This document shows positions 54,473 through 63,819 of a stretch of DNA of 64,000 nucleotides, one piece after another (position 1 is the first letter of the stretch; each line of letters opens with the position of its first letter). Both the position numbers and the translations under genes were made by a program. The notes beneath the pieces are model-generated. The model had not been told where the DNA came from. It made no database searches and saw only the letters and a program-made list of their open reading frames with translations. Source of the stretch: Chromatiales bacterium (lineage in GTDB: Bacteria; Pseudomonadota; Gammaproteobacteria; JAGRGH01); assembly GCA_020445605.1 (NCBI GenBank), contig JAGRGH010000017.1:1-64000 (forward strand). Reading direction: 5' to 3'.

Positions 54473-56782
54473 ATGGCTGAATCCGCACGCGAATTTCCGG
54501 AAGTTCCACCCCAGCCGCCACGCGTCGGGCAGGCGCTGATCGCCGCCGATCCCGCGCGGGCGCTGGCGCCCTATGGCGGCTATGCGGCGCCGGCGCCGGC
54601 CGACGAAGGCGAGGCGGCGCTGAGCATCGGGCAACTGTTTGCGATCCTGCGGCGACGCAAATGGTCCATCGTTTTGGTGCTGCTGCTCGTCGTCGTGTCG
54701 ACCCTGGTCGGTTCGTTCCTGGCGACGCCGATCTTTCGCGCAACCACCACTCTGCAGATCGACCGTCAGGCCGCCCGTGTGATGAACTATCAGGATGTGA
54801 CGCCGACCGATATGGACTGGTGGTCGCGGGACTTCTACCAGACCCAATACGACCTGATGGCCAGCCGTTCGCTGGCCGAGCGCGTTGTGGACCAGATGGG
54901 CTTGAGTTCCGATTCGAACTCCAACGCGAAGTCCGCCGGCCTCAGCGCCTGGCTGGCAAAGCTGTTCGGAGGGTTTTCCAGCGCAGAGCCTGATCCGGAA
55001 ACCAGCGCCGAACGCTCCGCGCGCGAGCGCGCAGTCGCCACCGTTCAGCGTTCCCTCACCGTGGCGCCGAAACGCGACTCGCGGCTGGTTTCGATGCACT
55101 ACGACAGCCCCAATCCGCAGATCGCGCAGGCGGTTGCAAATTCGCTGGCGCAGACTTTCATCGACATGAATCTCGAACGCCGCTTCGATGCGTCGGCGCG
55201 CGCAAAGACCTTCCTCGAGGGGCAACTGCAGACGATTCGCGCAAAGCTGGAGGACTCGGAACGCGAACTGGTGGACTTCGCGCGGGTGCGCGAGATCGTC
55301 AACGTGGATGACAAGCAGTCCATCAACGCGCTGAGTCTGAAGGACGTCAATGCCGCGCTGGTGCAGGCCGAGAACGCTCGCATCGAGGCGCAGAGCGAAT
55401 ATGACTCCCTGGCCGGAACCAATGCCGGTGCCGCAGCGTTCATCGACAATCCGGTCATCCAGCAGCTCAAGGAGGCCAAGGCCAAGCTCATGGCCGACTA
55501 TCAGGACAAGTCCAAGATCTACAAGCCAAGCTATCCGCGCATGCAGCAGATCGAGGGCCAGATCAAGGAGACGGACGAGCAGATCCAGGCGGAAATCGCC
55601 AATGTTCGCGCCGCGGTCTATCGCCGCTATCAGGCCGCGCAGCAGAAGGAGAATGCATTGCGTGCGAAGCTGGGCACGCTCAAGAAGGACATGCTCGAAT
55701 TGCAGGATCGAAGCGTCGAATACAACACGCTCAAGCGTGCCGTCGATACGAACCGTCAGCTCTATGACGGCATCCTGCAGCGCGTCAAGGAACTCGGTGT
55801 CATTGCCGGTTCCGACACCAACAATGTGTCGATCGTCGACAAAGCGCAGTTGCCACGGTTTCCGCACGAGCCGAACATCATGCGCAATGCCCTGCTGGCC
55901 GTATTCGTCGGGTTGGTGCTGGGCATTGCACTTGCGCTGCTGCTGGAACGACTCGACGACAGCGTCACCTCCGTTGAGGATGTCGAACGCCGGTTCGGGC
56001 TGGCGGTGCTTGGCGTGATTCCGCAGTACCGGCCCGGCCGCGATGCGCCGCAGGCACGGCTGTCGCTGACGACGCATGTGGACCCCACTTCGGGCTTTGC
56101 GGAGGCGTATCGCTCGCTGCGCACGGCGCTGCTGTTCTCGACCAGCTCCGGAGCGCCCAAGACGCTGGTGTTTACCAGTGCGCGTCCGGGTGAGGGCAAA
56201 TCCGTTTCCGCGATCAGCTGTGCGATCACGTTCACGCAATCGGGCAGCAAGGTGCTGCTGATTGATGCGGATCTGCGCAATCCTTCGGTTCATCGCGAGC
56301 TGTCGGTGGAGAACCACTCCGGCCTCACGAACTATCTGACCGGTGATGCCAAGCCGGCTGAGATTTCGCGTGCGACCTCGGTGCCGGGACTGTTCGTGAT
56401 CCCGTCCGGCCCGATTCCTCCCAACCCCGTCGAACTGCTTTCGGGCGGACGCATGCTTGATTTGCTGACGCTTGCGCGCGAGAAGGTTGATTACGTGATC
56501 GTCGATGGACCGCCGGTGCTGGGGCTGGCCGACGCGCTGGTGCTTTCTGGAATGGCGGATGCGACGGCACTGGTCATAGAGTCGGGTTCAACGCGCGAGG
56601 TCCAGGTGCGCGCGATGCTGCGACGCCTGCGCGCAGTGCAGCACGGCACCATACTGGGTGCGGTGTTGACCAAGGTGACCCAACAGAGTTCTTCGTATGG
56701 TTACGGGTATGAATACGATTACCACTACCAGTACGGGGACACCAGGCGTCTGACACGCCAGCCGGGTTCGGCCCGGGGCTGA
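54473..56782 (+). CDS. Wzc-like chain-length determinant and BY-type tyrosine kinase
   Basis: 769 residues from the ATG at 54473. A Wzz domain with TM1 (about 62-82) and a long coiled-coil periplasmic region (GNVR, 200-450) precede TM2 (about 465-485). The cytoplasmic kinase has Walker A SARPGEGKSVSAI (about 568-580), Walker A' LLIDADLRNPS, and Walker B YVIVDGPPVLG. The C-terminus has a Tyr cluster, SSYGYGYEYDYHYQYGD, the autophosphorylation site of BY-kinases. It controls polymer length and export, opposed by the CpsB-like phosphatase at 61342. Confidence 0.93.
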   Translation: MAESAREFPEVPPQPPRVGQALIAADPARALAPYGGYAAPAPADEGEAALSIGQLFAILRRRKWSIVLVLLLVVVSTLVGSFLATPIFRATTTLQIDRQAARVMNYQDVTPTDMDWWSRDFYQTQYDLMASRSLAERVVDQMGLSSDSNSNAKSAGLSAWLAKLFGGFSSAEPDPETSAERSARERAVATVQRSLTVAPKRDSRLVSMHYDSPNPQIAQAVANSLAQTFIDMNLERRFDASARAKTFLEGQLQTIRAKLEDSERELVDFARVREIVNVDDKQSINALSLKDVNAALVQAENARIEAQSEYDSLAGTNAGAAAFIDNPVIQQLKEAKAKLMADYQDKSKIYKPSYPRMQQIEGQIKETDEQIQAEIANVRAAVYRRYQAAQQKENALRAKLGTLKKDMLELQDRSVEYNTLKRAVDTNRQLYDGILQRVKELGVIAGSDTNNVSIVDKAQLPRFPHEPNIMRNALLAVFVGLVLGIALALLLERLDDSVTSVEDVERRFGLAVLGVIPQYRPGRDAPQARLSLTTHVDPTSGFAEAYRSLRTALLFSTSSGAPKTLVFTSARPGEGKSVSAISCAITFTQSGSKVLLIDADLRNPSVHRELSVENHSGLTNYLTGDAKPAEISRATSVPGLFVIPSGPIPPNPVELLSGGRMLDLLTLAREKVDYVIVDGPPVLGLADALVLSGMADATALVIESGSTREVQVRAMLRRLRAVQHGTILGAVLTKVTQQSSSYGYGYEYDYHYQYGDTRRLTRQPGSARG

Positions 56783-56792
56783 GCCGCCGCAG

Positions 56793-58577
56793 ATGGCGGA
56801 CAGTCTGCGCCTTGCGCTGGACTTCTACCGGGCGCCGCTGCGCTTTCCGGGGTTGTCCGATCCCACCTCGCCTCTGCCGGACGATCTGGATGCCATCGTT
56901 CGGGTGGCCAACGAACGGGTGCGGGATGTCGATTTCGTGCGCGGTGAGGCCGTGCGACTTGGCGTCAGCGTTGAAGAACTGACCGAGGCTGCGCGTTTTT
57001 TTGTCAAACAGGTGTTCTTCGCCGCCGCGACCGATCACTATCGCACGCTGGGGCTCGCGGACTCCGCCAGCCATGAGGAGATCCAGGCACGTTATCGGCA
57101 ATTGATCCGGCTCTTTCATCCGGATCGCGATGTCGACGGTGCAGACTGGGACGCCGTGTACGCCGCGCGGCTGAACGAGGCCTACAGCGTACTGCGCAAC
57201 GCCCAGCAGCGTCGTGCCTATGACAGCGGGCGGATTCATTCGCGCACATCACCTACCGCTGGTGTGCGACCCGGCCGGCCCGAGATGCAACGTGTGCGGC
57301 CGGAGCCGCGTGCGCGAATTCCCGAACGTGAGGAACTGTTGGACCGTATCGCGAGTACCGGCCTGCTCGCGCGGTTTCCGCGCCTGGTTCCGGTGCTGGC
57401 GATGATGGTTTTCGCCATCGGCGTCGTCGTCTGGCTCGCGGGCGGACGCGAACACGAGACCATCCGGCTCGCGGCGAATGCCGTCGAGGCGCCCGCTGCG
57501 CTGCAAGCGGCCAGTGCGTTGGTCAGCCGTTCCCTGGCCCCGGCGGAGAGCGGTGCGCTTGCTGACGGTCTGCGCGAGCAGTGGCGTGCAAGCGGACGGC
57601 AACTGATCGCCGCCGACAGCGTGGGTGGGGCGCCGGGCGAAACGGCGCCTGCGGCTGCGGCCGCGACTCCGGAGCCGGCGGCTGCTGCGGTGCCGCCAAA
57701 CCCGGCGCCTGAGCGGAAGCCGGACGCGAAGCTGGCCGGCGACGTCGGCCGTTCGCCGCGCGTGCCCCGTGCCGCGGGGCCTGCGGCAGTGATCGAGAGA
57801 ACGCCGGATCGGGAGACTGTGGCTGCGGCATCCCGAATCGAGTCCGAACCCGGCCTCACGCAACCGCCGCGGGCGCACCCGGCACCGGTTGCCGCCCGGC
57901 CGGCAGACCGGAGCCCGGCACCCGCGGACGAGCCCATGCCCGCGGTCGTCGCTCAGGAGTCATCCGACGGGATGGCACAGATTCCCGGCGCGCCCGAGCC
58001 CATGCACGGAGCGCAGGTCGATGTTGCGTCTGCGGATGCAGACGCTTCACCGGTCGTGCAGCCCACGGTGCCACCGCAGGTCGCAGCCGACCCGATACCC
58101 TCGGCGCCCGCCGAAATGCACGCGGCGCTCGCGAAGGATGACGAGCCGCCGCGCATGCAGACCAGTCGGCCGGCGCCGCCCCGAAACACCGGCCGAGCCC
58201 AACCGGTGCAGGACATCGGCAATGCGCTGGGCGGCATCTTTTCCACGTTCATTTCCGCCTATGAGGCCGGTGACCTGGAGCGTTTCATGGCGCTGTTTGC
58301 GCATGATGCACAGAGCAATGGCCGCAATGGTCTGGCGGCCATCCGCGAAGACTACGCGAGCGTGTTTGTGTCGACGATCGACCGTCATCTGCAACTGCAT
58401 CGCATGAACTGGCGGCGCGCAAACGATGCGGTGCACGCCAGTGGCTGGCTGGATGTCCAGTTACGCACGCGCGATTCGGGTCAGCCGCGGCGGGTCGTCG
58501 GTTTTCTGCGGGTGCGGTTCGAGGATCGCGACGGGCGGCTGCTCATTGCACAGCTGGATCATGAACACGGTGGCTGA
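56793..58577 (+). CDS. Membrane-anchored J-domain protein with C-terminal NTF2-like region
   Basis: 594 residues. A J-domain lies at about 80-145 (DHYRTLGLADSASHEEIQAR; HPD at 109-111), followed by one transmembrane helix (about 193-213), a long Ala/Pro-rich linker (about 260-475) and a C-terminal region (about 490-594) that resembles SnoaL/NTF2-like folds (IFSTFISAYEAGDLERFMAL). J-domain proteins recruit DnaK; here it may serve assembly of the polysaccharide export machinery, which is inference. The HPD motif is intact. Confidence 0.82.
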   Translation: MADSLRLALDFYRAPLRFPGLSDPTSPLPDDLDAIVRVANERVRDVDFVRGEAVRLGVSVEELTEAARFFVKQVFFAAATDHYRTLGLADSASHEEIQARYRQLIRLFHPDRDVDGADWDAVYAARLNEAYSVLRNAQQRRAYDSGRIHSRTSPTAGVRPGRPEMQRVRPEPRARIPEREELLDRIASTGLLARFPRLVPVLAMMVFAIGVVVWLAGGREHETIRLAANAVEAPAALQAASALVSRSLAPAESGALADGLREQWRASGRQLIAADSVGGAPGETAPAAAAATPEPAAAAVPPNPAPERKPDAKLAGDVGRSPRVPRAAGPAAVIERTPDRETVAAASRIESEPGLTQPPRAHPAPVAARPADRSPAPADEPMPAVVAQESSDGMAQIPGAPEPMHGAQVDVASADADASPVVQPTVPPQVAADPIPSAPAEMHAALAKDDEPPRMQTSRPAPPRNTGRAQPVQDIGNALGGIFSTFISAYEAGDLERFMALFAHDAQSNGRNGLAAIREDYASVFVSTIDRHLQLHRMNWRRANDAVHASGWLDVQLRTRDSGQPRRVVGFLRVRFEDRDGRLLIAQLDHEHGG

Positions 58578-59886
58578 GCACGCCTCTATCGCACCGCTGG
58601 TCTGGATTCGACGTGTGCTACTGCTGGGGCTGGCCGGCGTCGGTGCCTGGTTCGCGGTGCACCTGGGCATCGGCGATCACCTGGCGCAGACGATCGAGTC
58701 GGAGCCCGCACGCGCGGGCGAAGCCCTGCGCTGGAATCCACACGATGCTGGTGCGCGCATCGCCGCGCTCGCCGTTTCCGCAACCAGCGGTGACGATACC
58801 GGTACCGGAGCGAACCTGGTTGATGGCCTGCGGCAGGCGCTCAGATCGGATCCCGCGCAAAGCAATGCCCTGCTGGTGCTTGCACGCCAGCCCGGTGTCT
58901 TTTCCGACGCACAGCAGGCCGACCGGGTCGTGCGCCTGGCGAGTCGAATCGGTGCCGCGAACTGGGTCGGGCGTCTCGATGCGGCGGACTATTGGCTTGG
59001 CAAAGGCGAGGTGGTCGCCGCTGTCAACGAATGGAGTGCCGCGCTGGAGCGCCGCCCGAGTCTGAAAACCGAGCTGTTTCCGGTACTCATCCGGCTTGCC
59101 AACGATGCCGGTGGCCGGGCGGTGCTTGCCGCAATGGTTGACGAACAGGGTCGGCCGGGCTGGTGGACGGAATTCGCCCGCGAGGCAATGAGCAAGGCCC
59201 GCAGTGTGGACGATGCACGTGCAATCTTCGATCTGTCCGGACAACCCGATTCCGGGATTCGTGCGGCGATGGTCGATCGGTTGATCGCCGAGCAGCGCTG
59301 GGGCGATGCCTACCTTTTGTGGCTCGCCGGACTGGAGCCGGCAGCCGAGGCGCAGCTCGCGCTGCTGTTCGATGGCGGATTCGATCTGCGCCCGCTGCCG
59401 GGATTCGGTTGGCAACTCGAAGAATCTCGCGCGGCCGTCAGCGAGTTCGCGCGTACCGTCGGCAGCGATTCGACGGCCTTGCACGTCGTGTTTCGGGGTC
59501 ATCGGAACTGGTTTGAGGGCGTCTGGCAGCGCCTGTTGCTGCCGGCCGGTCACTATCGCATCTCGGGACGCGTACGGCTGGACTCCCTGGAAGCATTTCG
59601 TGGATTGGCCTGGGAGTTGCGCTGCGCGCTGGGGTCCGACCGGCTGCTTGGCAGCAGCGAGCGATTCCTCGGCACACATGACTGGAAATGGTTCCAGTTC
59701 GAGATCACGGTGCCCCCGCACGATTGTGCGGCACAGAAGATTGTCATGCGCGCGGTCGGTGACGATGTCACGCAGGCCGCGGTGCGTGGTGAGGCATGGT
59801 TCGATGACATGAACATCGCGCCAGACGCAGGCACCCGCACTGTGCTTGAAAGCAAGCAAGCGACCGCCCGCAAGGCAAAACGATGA
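58561..59886 (+). CDS. Membrane-anchored protein of unknown family, exopolysaccharide cluster
   Basis: 441 residues from the ATG at 58561. One N-terminal transmembrane helix (about 18-36) is followed by a helical region that may be TPR-like (about 50-250) and a C-terminal beta-rich region (SALHVVFRGHRNWFEGVWQR-like, about 310-425). It overlaps both neighbours (17 and 4 bases), so it is clearly cotranscribed. I do not recognise a named family; similar proteins are found next to O-antigen ligases. Confidence 0.7.
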   Translation: MNTVAEHASIAPLVWIRRVLLLGLAGVGAWFAVHLGIGDHLAQTIESEPARAGEALRWNPHDAGARIAALAVSATSGDDTGTGANLVDGLRQALRSDPAQSNALLVLARQPGVFSDAQQADRVVRLASRIGAANWVGRLDAADYWLGKGEVVAAVNEWSAALERRPSLKTELFPVLIRLANDAGGRAVLAAMVDEQGRPGWWTEFAREAMSKARSVDDARAIFDLSGQPDSGIRAAMVDRLIAEQRWGDAYLLWLAGLEPAAEAQLALLFDGGFDLRPLPGFGWQLEESRAAVSEFARTVGSDSTALHVVFRGHRNWFEGVWQRLLLPAGHYRISGRVRLDSLEAFRGLAWELRCALGSDRLLGSSERFLGTHDWKWFQFEITVPPHDCAAQKIVMRAVGDDVTQAAVRGEAWFDDMNIAPDAGTRTVLESKQATARKAKR

Positions 59887-61349
59887 AAACGGGGTCTCAA
59901 TACGCACACCGCCGGCGCAGTACGCGCGGGCTTTTTTTCGTTTTGCTGCTGGCAATGCTGGTGTTTGCACCGCTGATCAAGGGTGGAAACCGGCCGTTAC
60001 CGCTGCTGGCGCTGGAACTGCTTGCGCTGCTGACGCTGGTTCTGGTGCTGTGGACGCCTGGGCGTTTGCATGGTGTCCCGCGATCGCTGCTTGTGCTCGC
60101 CGCGGCGATGGTCGGCCTGCCGTTTCTGTACCTGGTCGAGATACCGTTTGAATGGTGGGCGGCCCTGCCGGGGCGCGAGCTTTATGCCGACGGCCTCAGC
60201 GCTGCTGGCGTGGAGTCGGCACGCGCGATTGCGCTTGTTCCAGCGCATTCGCTCGCCGCCGGACTGGCAGTGCTGCCCCCGATCGCCGCGATGTTGGCCG
60301 TGTTTGCGCTGGGGGAGCGCGAGCGCAGGCAAGCAGTCTGGGTGTTCGTGGCGATGGTCTGCCTGCAGGGGCTGCTTGGGTTGTTGCAGGCACGCCTCGG
60401 CTTGGGCTCGGCGCTGGTGTTCGGAGCCGGCTTTCACGTCAGCAGCGGCACCTACGTCAACCGCAACCATTTCGCCGGGCTGCTGGAAATGGGTCTGCCC
60501 ATTCTGCTCGGCATGAGCCTGGTCGCATTTGGTAGTGGGCATGACTACCGTCGTCGTGGCGTGGTTCGGATCATCACGAACAATCAGGCGCTCGGCCTTT
60601 TGCTTCTGACCATTGTTGTGTTGCTGGCACTGGTGTTTTCCAGATCGCGTGCCGGTGTGGCGCTGGGGATGATCGGCGTTCTGGTAAGCAGCGTGGTTTT
60701 TTCCCGCCGCATTGGCGGCGGCGGAGCTGCCGGGTGGTTCGGCGCGATCAGCCTGATTGCAGTTTCACTCGCCGCGGTGATCGGGCTGGTTCCGGTGTTG
60801 CAGCGCTTCGCGGTCGGCGACGATGTGGCCGAGACTCGCTGGACGATGTACTCGGGCGCGCTGGACGGAATCCTGGCGATGTTTCCGCTCGGCAGCGGCC
60901 CGGGGAGTTTCGGCGAGGTGTTTCTGCAGTTTCAGCCGACAAACCTGGCGCAGTTTGTGAGTCACGCACACAATGGCTATCTGGAATGGGTGTTCGAGAC
61001 CGGGCTTGCGGCTGTGATCCTGATCGTTCTGGGTCTGTTCCTGTACCTGCTCAGCTGGCGAAGGTTCTTTCGCGAACCCAAGTGGGGCAGGCTGCATGCC
61101 ATGCAGGTCGGTGCCGGGATCGGGCTGCTGCTCCTGATGTTGCACGAACTCGTCGACTTCAACCTCCGGATTCCGGCCAATGCCCTGTATTTCGGCTTTC
61201 TGGCCGGCGTGTTCTTTGCACCGCTCGCACGACAGCGATCGGGCAGCGGGCGCCGGGCATCCGCCGAAACGCCGCACAGTTCCGAAGTCGGGGAGATGCC
61301 GCCGCCGATCACCGTGATCGACGCGCCGAATCCGTTCAGCGATGATTGA
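59883..61349 (+). CDS. O-antigen ligase/polymerase-family membrane protein
   Basis: 488 residues with about ten to twelve hydrophobic helices and the large periplasmic loop characteristic of the O-antigen ligase (Wzy_C) family, containing GTYVNRNHFAGLLEMGLPIL in the conserved region and the C-terminal block VSHAHNGYLEWVFETGLAAV. It would polymerise or ligate glycan repeat units in the periplasm. The start overlaps the upstream stop, and the end overlaps the phosphatase gene. Confidence 0.9.
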   Translation: MKTGSQYAHRRRSTRGLFFVLLLAMLVFAPLIKGGNRPLPLLALELLALLTLVLVLWTPGRLHGVPRSLLVLAAAMVGLPFLYLVEIPFEWWAALPGRELYADGLSAAGVESARAIALVPAHSLAAGLAVLPPIAAMLAVFALGERERRQAVWVFVAMVCLQGLLGLLQARLGLGSALVFGAGFHVSSGTYVNRNHFAGLLEMGLPILLGMSLVAFGSGHDYRRRGVVRIITNNQALGLLLLTIVVLLALVFSRSRAGVALGMIGVLVSSVVFSRRIGGGGAAGWFGAISLIAVSLAAVIGLVPVLQRFAVGDDVAETRWTMYSGALDGILAMFPLGSGPGSFGEVFLQFQPTNLAQFVSHAHNGYLEWVFETGLAAVILIVLGLFLYLLSWRRFFREPKWGRLHAMQVGAGIGLLLLMLHELVDFNLRIPANALYFGFLAGVFFAPLARQRSGSGRRASAETPHSSEVGEMPPPITVIDAPNPFSDD

Positions 61350-62157
61350 TCTGCACTGCCATCTGCTGCCGGGCATCGACGACGGGGCACGCGATCTGGA
61401 AACCGCGCTTGCGATGGCGCGCATTGCCACTGACGACGGAATCGAGATTGTTGCCTGCACCCCGCACATCTACCCCGGGCTGTATGACAACAATGCTGAA
61501 GGGATTCGCAATGCAATCGCCGCGTTGCACGATGCGCTCAGGGCGGCGGGAAACCCGCTCAAACTCACCGTCGGCGCGGACACGCATCTGGTGCCCGAGG
61601 TTGTCGACGGACTACGGACTGGCCGAATCCCGTCGCTGAACGCTACGCGCTACCTGCTGCTCGAGCCGCCGCACCACGTCGCACCGCCGCGCTTTGAAAT
61701 GGCGGTGTCGAACGTTCGCGCCGCCGGATACGTGCCGTTGATCACGCACCCCGAACGCTTGAGCTGGATCGAGGACCACTACGAAAAATTCGTGGCCCTG
61801 GCGCACGACGGCGTGTGGATGCAGGTCACCGCCGGTGCCGTGACCGGGCGTTTCGGGCGCCGGCCGCGTTACTGGGCCGAACGCATGCTCGACGAAGGCC
61901 TGGTGCACGTGCTGGCGACCGATGCACACAACACGCGCTCGCGCCCGCCGCTGCTCGCCGAGGGCGAACACGCCGCAAGTGCGTTCGTCGGTGCGGAGGA
62001 AGCCAGGCGCATGGTCGTGGACCGGCCATTGGCGGTGCTCAGGAACGCCGCGCCGGACACGCTGCCAGCGCCGCCCGGGCTGACGCCGGATGCGCAGGAG
62101 CGATCCCGGGCCAGGGCCGCTCGCGGCGGGCTGTTCCGCCGCTGGTTTGGCGGCTGA
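61342..62157 (+). CDS. CpsB/CapC/YwqE-family PHP protein-tyrosine phosphatase
   Basis: 271 residues. The metal-binding PHP motifs are all visible: MIDLHCHLLPGIDDGARD, CTPHIYPG, PLITHPERL and VLATDAHNTRSRPP. It removes phosphate from the Tyr cluster of the Wzc-like kinase, balancing export. It closes the operon, overlapping the polymerase gene by 8 bases. Confidence 0.92.
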   Translation: MIDLHCHLLPGIDDGARDLETALAMARIATDDGIEIVACTPHIYPGLYDNNAEGIRNAIAALHDALRAAGNPLKLTVGADTHLVPEVVDGLRTGRIPSLNATRYLLLEPPHHVAPPRFEMAVSNVRAAGYVPLITHPERLSWIEDHYEKFVALAHDGVWMQVTAGAVTGRFGRRPRYWAERMLDEGLVHVLATDAHNTRSRPPLLAEGEHAASAFVGAEEARRMVVDRPLAVLRNAAPDTLPAPPGLTPDAQERSRARAARGGLFRRWFGG

Positions 62158-62180
62158 ATCACGCCTGCGGGCGGCGCGGG

Positions 62181-62212
62181 TCGGCTGCGCCGACGCAATC
62201 GCGGGCAGCCGA
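62181..62212. terminator. Inverted repeat between convergent operons, possible bidirectional terminator
   Basis: TCGGCTGC (62181-62188) and GCAGCCGA (62205-62212) lie in the 63-base gap between the phosphatase and DoxX genes. There is no T tract, so intrinsic termination would be weak; the position between convergent genes is the main support. Confidence 0.35.
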
Positions 62213-62220
62213 TGTGCGAT

Positions 62221-62823
62221 TCAGGTCGTGGTCCGGCGAAAAGCGCGCCTGATCCAGTAGTCGAGGCTGAAAAAGCGTCCCGCGCCAGTGAAGAACAGCG
62301 CCAGCAGCATGACGAAGTAGGTCGCCGCGAACTCGATACCGTTCTTCAACACGGTGAACGGACCGGTCGCGGTCAACCAGCCATAGTTGCCTCGTTCCTG
62401 TAGCAGCGAACGCGCGGCGTCCTTGCGGAGGTTTGCCTGCTCGATCAGGTCCGTGCGCCACTCCCAGGGCACGGTGAGTTCGGTCTCCGGCAGCACGTGC
62501 CAGCCGTTTTCGAGGTGTGCGGTGATCGCCGCGACCGCCATCGTGATCATCAGCGGTATCGCAAACCAGCGCACCGCAAAACCCGCAACCAGCGCCCAGC
62601 CGCCGACGAGTTCCGTCAGACCGGCGACGTAGACCATGAGTTGTGGCGCCGGTATGCCCAGGCTTTCGAAGTACGGAACCAGATGCTCCGCGTTTGCGAG
62701 TTTGTTGCCGCCGGCCAGGATGAAGATCGGCGCCAGATAGGCGCGCAGTGCCAGTGGCCCGAGAAAATCGATCGCGCGGGTTGCGTCGAGCAGGTCTTGT
62801 AATCGGTTCAGCAAGCGAATCAT
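62221..62823 (-). CDS. DoxX-family membrane protein
   Basis: 200 residues with four hydrophobic helices and the DoxX-typical FLGPLALRAYLAPIFILAGG and PQLMVYVAGLTELVGGWALV. DoxX proteins accompany DUF692/DUF2063 genes in bufferin/HvfABC-type operons, where they may supply a redox partner in the membrane. It lies downstream of the DUF2063 gene on the same strand, separated by a small repeat-rich gap. Confidence 0.85.
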   Translation of the reverse strand: MIRLLNRLQDLLDATRAIDFLGPLALRAYLAPIFILAGGNKLANAEHLVPYFESLGIPAPQLMVYVAGLTELVGGWALVAGFAVRWFAIPLMITMAVAAITAHLENGWHVLPETELTVPWEWRTDLIEQANLRKDAARSLLQERGNYGWLTATGPFTVLKNGIEFAATYFVMLLALFFTGAGRFFSLDYWIRRAFRRTTT

Positions 62824-62873
62824 CGGGAACGGGCTCCTATTGTCGAATGTGCGCTGCGGCTTTGCTAGCTTGG

Positions 62874-62983
62874 CAGGCTGTTGAAATTCTCATTTCGACA
62901 GCCTGATAACGCGAGCAACCGAAAACCACGCTTTTCGGTTGCGACGTTGAAAATGCCATGGATGGGCCTTCTTCAACAACCTG
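62874..62983. repeat. MITE-like element with 12-bp terminal inverted repeats
   Basis: CAGGCTGTTGAA (62874-62885) and TTCAACAACCTG (62972-62983) are inverted repeats with one mismatch. Inside is a second hairpin, CAACCGAAAA...TTTTCGGTTG (62916-62941), and the left arm also pairs with a nearby CAGCCTG (62899-62905). The 110-bp unit has no ORF and sits between the DUF2063 and DoxX genes. Its ends resemble those of a DDE-type insertion sequence, but I cannot name the family. Confidence 0.55.
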
Positions 62984-63051
62984 TTAGGACCGGCAGGCGA
63001 TGTGGATGCTTGCAGCCGGCCCGGCTGAATGCAGCCGTCGGACGGACGTGA

Positions 63052-63819
63052 CTACGCGCGTGTGCCGAGCAGAATATCCAGATGGCGAAAACGCTGGAGG
63101 ATGTCCCGGCCGTGCGCGATCACGAGTTCCGGCCGCGGATGTTGTAGTTCCGCGGCAAGACCATCAAGCAGTTCCTTGCCGGTGCTGTGTGAATTTTCCT
63201 GCAACAGCACGAGAAGTCTCAGTGTGACGGGATTCGCTTCGAGGAATCCGACTTCGTCCGCGCGGTCGCGATATACGATCAGGTCGGTCGGTTCGGCCGG
63301 CGGTTCATCCGGCTGATGGTCGACGCCAATCCGGTGCACCGGGTATTGATAGCGCAACGCGACCGCCAGCGGGGATGCCATGGGAACGCCTTCGAGCAGA
63401 TCGCCGTTCGGGTCCGCGCTGAGCGCACGCGGATCGCGCGTGTCGATCATCAATTCGAGTTCCACGCGCTCGTAGTGCAGCAGTTCGAGGAGAAAGCCTG
63501 GATCCTCCGGCGAGTCGCGTTCGTTCTGAACGAACTCGATGAACTCCCGGCCGATCTCCGAAAAGTACGGTGTATGGGAACGGTGGTGTGCGAAGAAATC
63601 CCGCGCCAGTCCGTGCCAGTATGCATCGGACGAGATCGCCCGCAGTACCGGAAATCCCGACGCCAGGAAACTCTGCACGTTGTTGTAGAGCAGATCCCGA
63701 TAGATCGCCATGCGGCGTTCTTCGACTTCTTCCGGACGTTCGTGAACCGACGGTTCGCGAATATGCGCGGTGAACGCATATTGCGTCGCAATGAATCCGA
63801 CGGCGTCTGCGTCAGCCAC
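63052..63819 (-). CDS. DUF2063-family protein (HvfC/BufC-like)
   Basis: 255 residues from a GTG at 63819, which overlaps the stop of the DUF692 gene; reading further upstream would duplicate the DUF692 sequence in another frame. The N-terminal DUF2063-like part has [20 protein letters not shown] and the C-terminal region continues to [16 protein letters not shown]. Such proteins pair with DUF692 metal-dependent oxidases as the precursor-binding subunit in RiPP (bufferin-type) pathways. Confidence 0.85.
   Translation of the reverse strand: MADADAVGFIATQYAFTAHIREPSVHERPEEVEERRMAIYRDLLYNNVQSFLASGFPVLRAISSDAYWHGLARDFFAHHRSHTPYFSEIGREFIEFVQNERDSPEDPGFLLELLHYERVELELMIDTRDPRALSADPNGDLLEGVPMASPLAVALRYQYPVHRIGVDHQPDEPPAEPTDLIVYRDRADEVGFLEANPVTLRLLVLLQENSHSTGKELLDGLAAELQHPRPELVIAHGRDILQRFRHLDILLGTRA

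Noticed and set aside
54467-56317. 616-residue frame on the minus strand opposite the Wzc-like gene
   Set aside because: Composition typical of an antisense frame in GC-rich DNA; the plus-strand gene has all kinase motifs.
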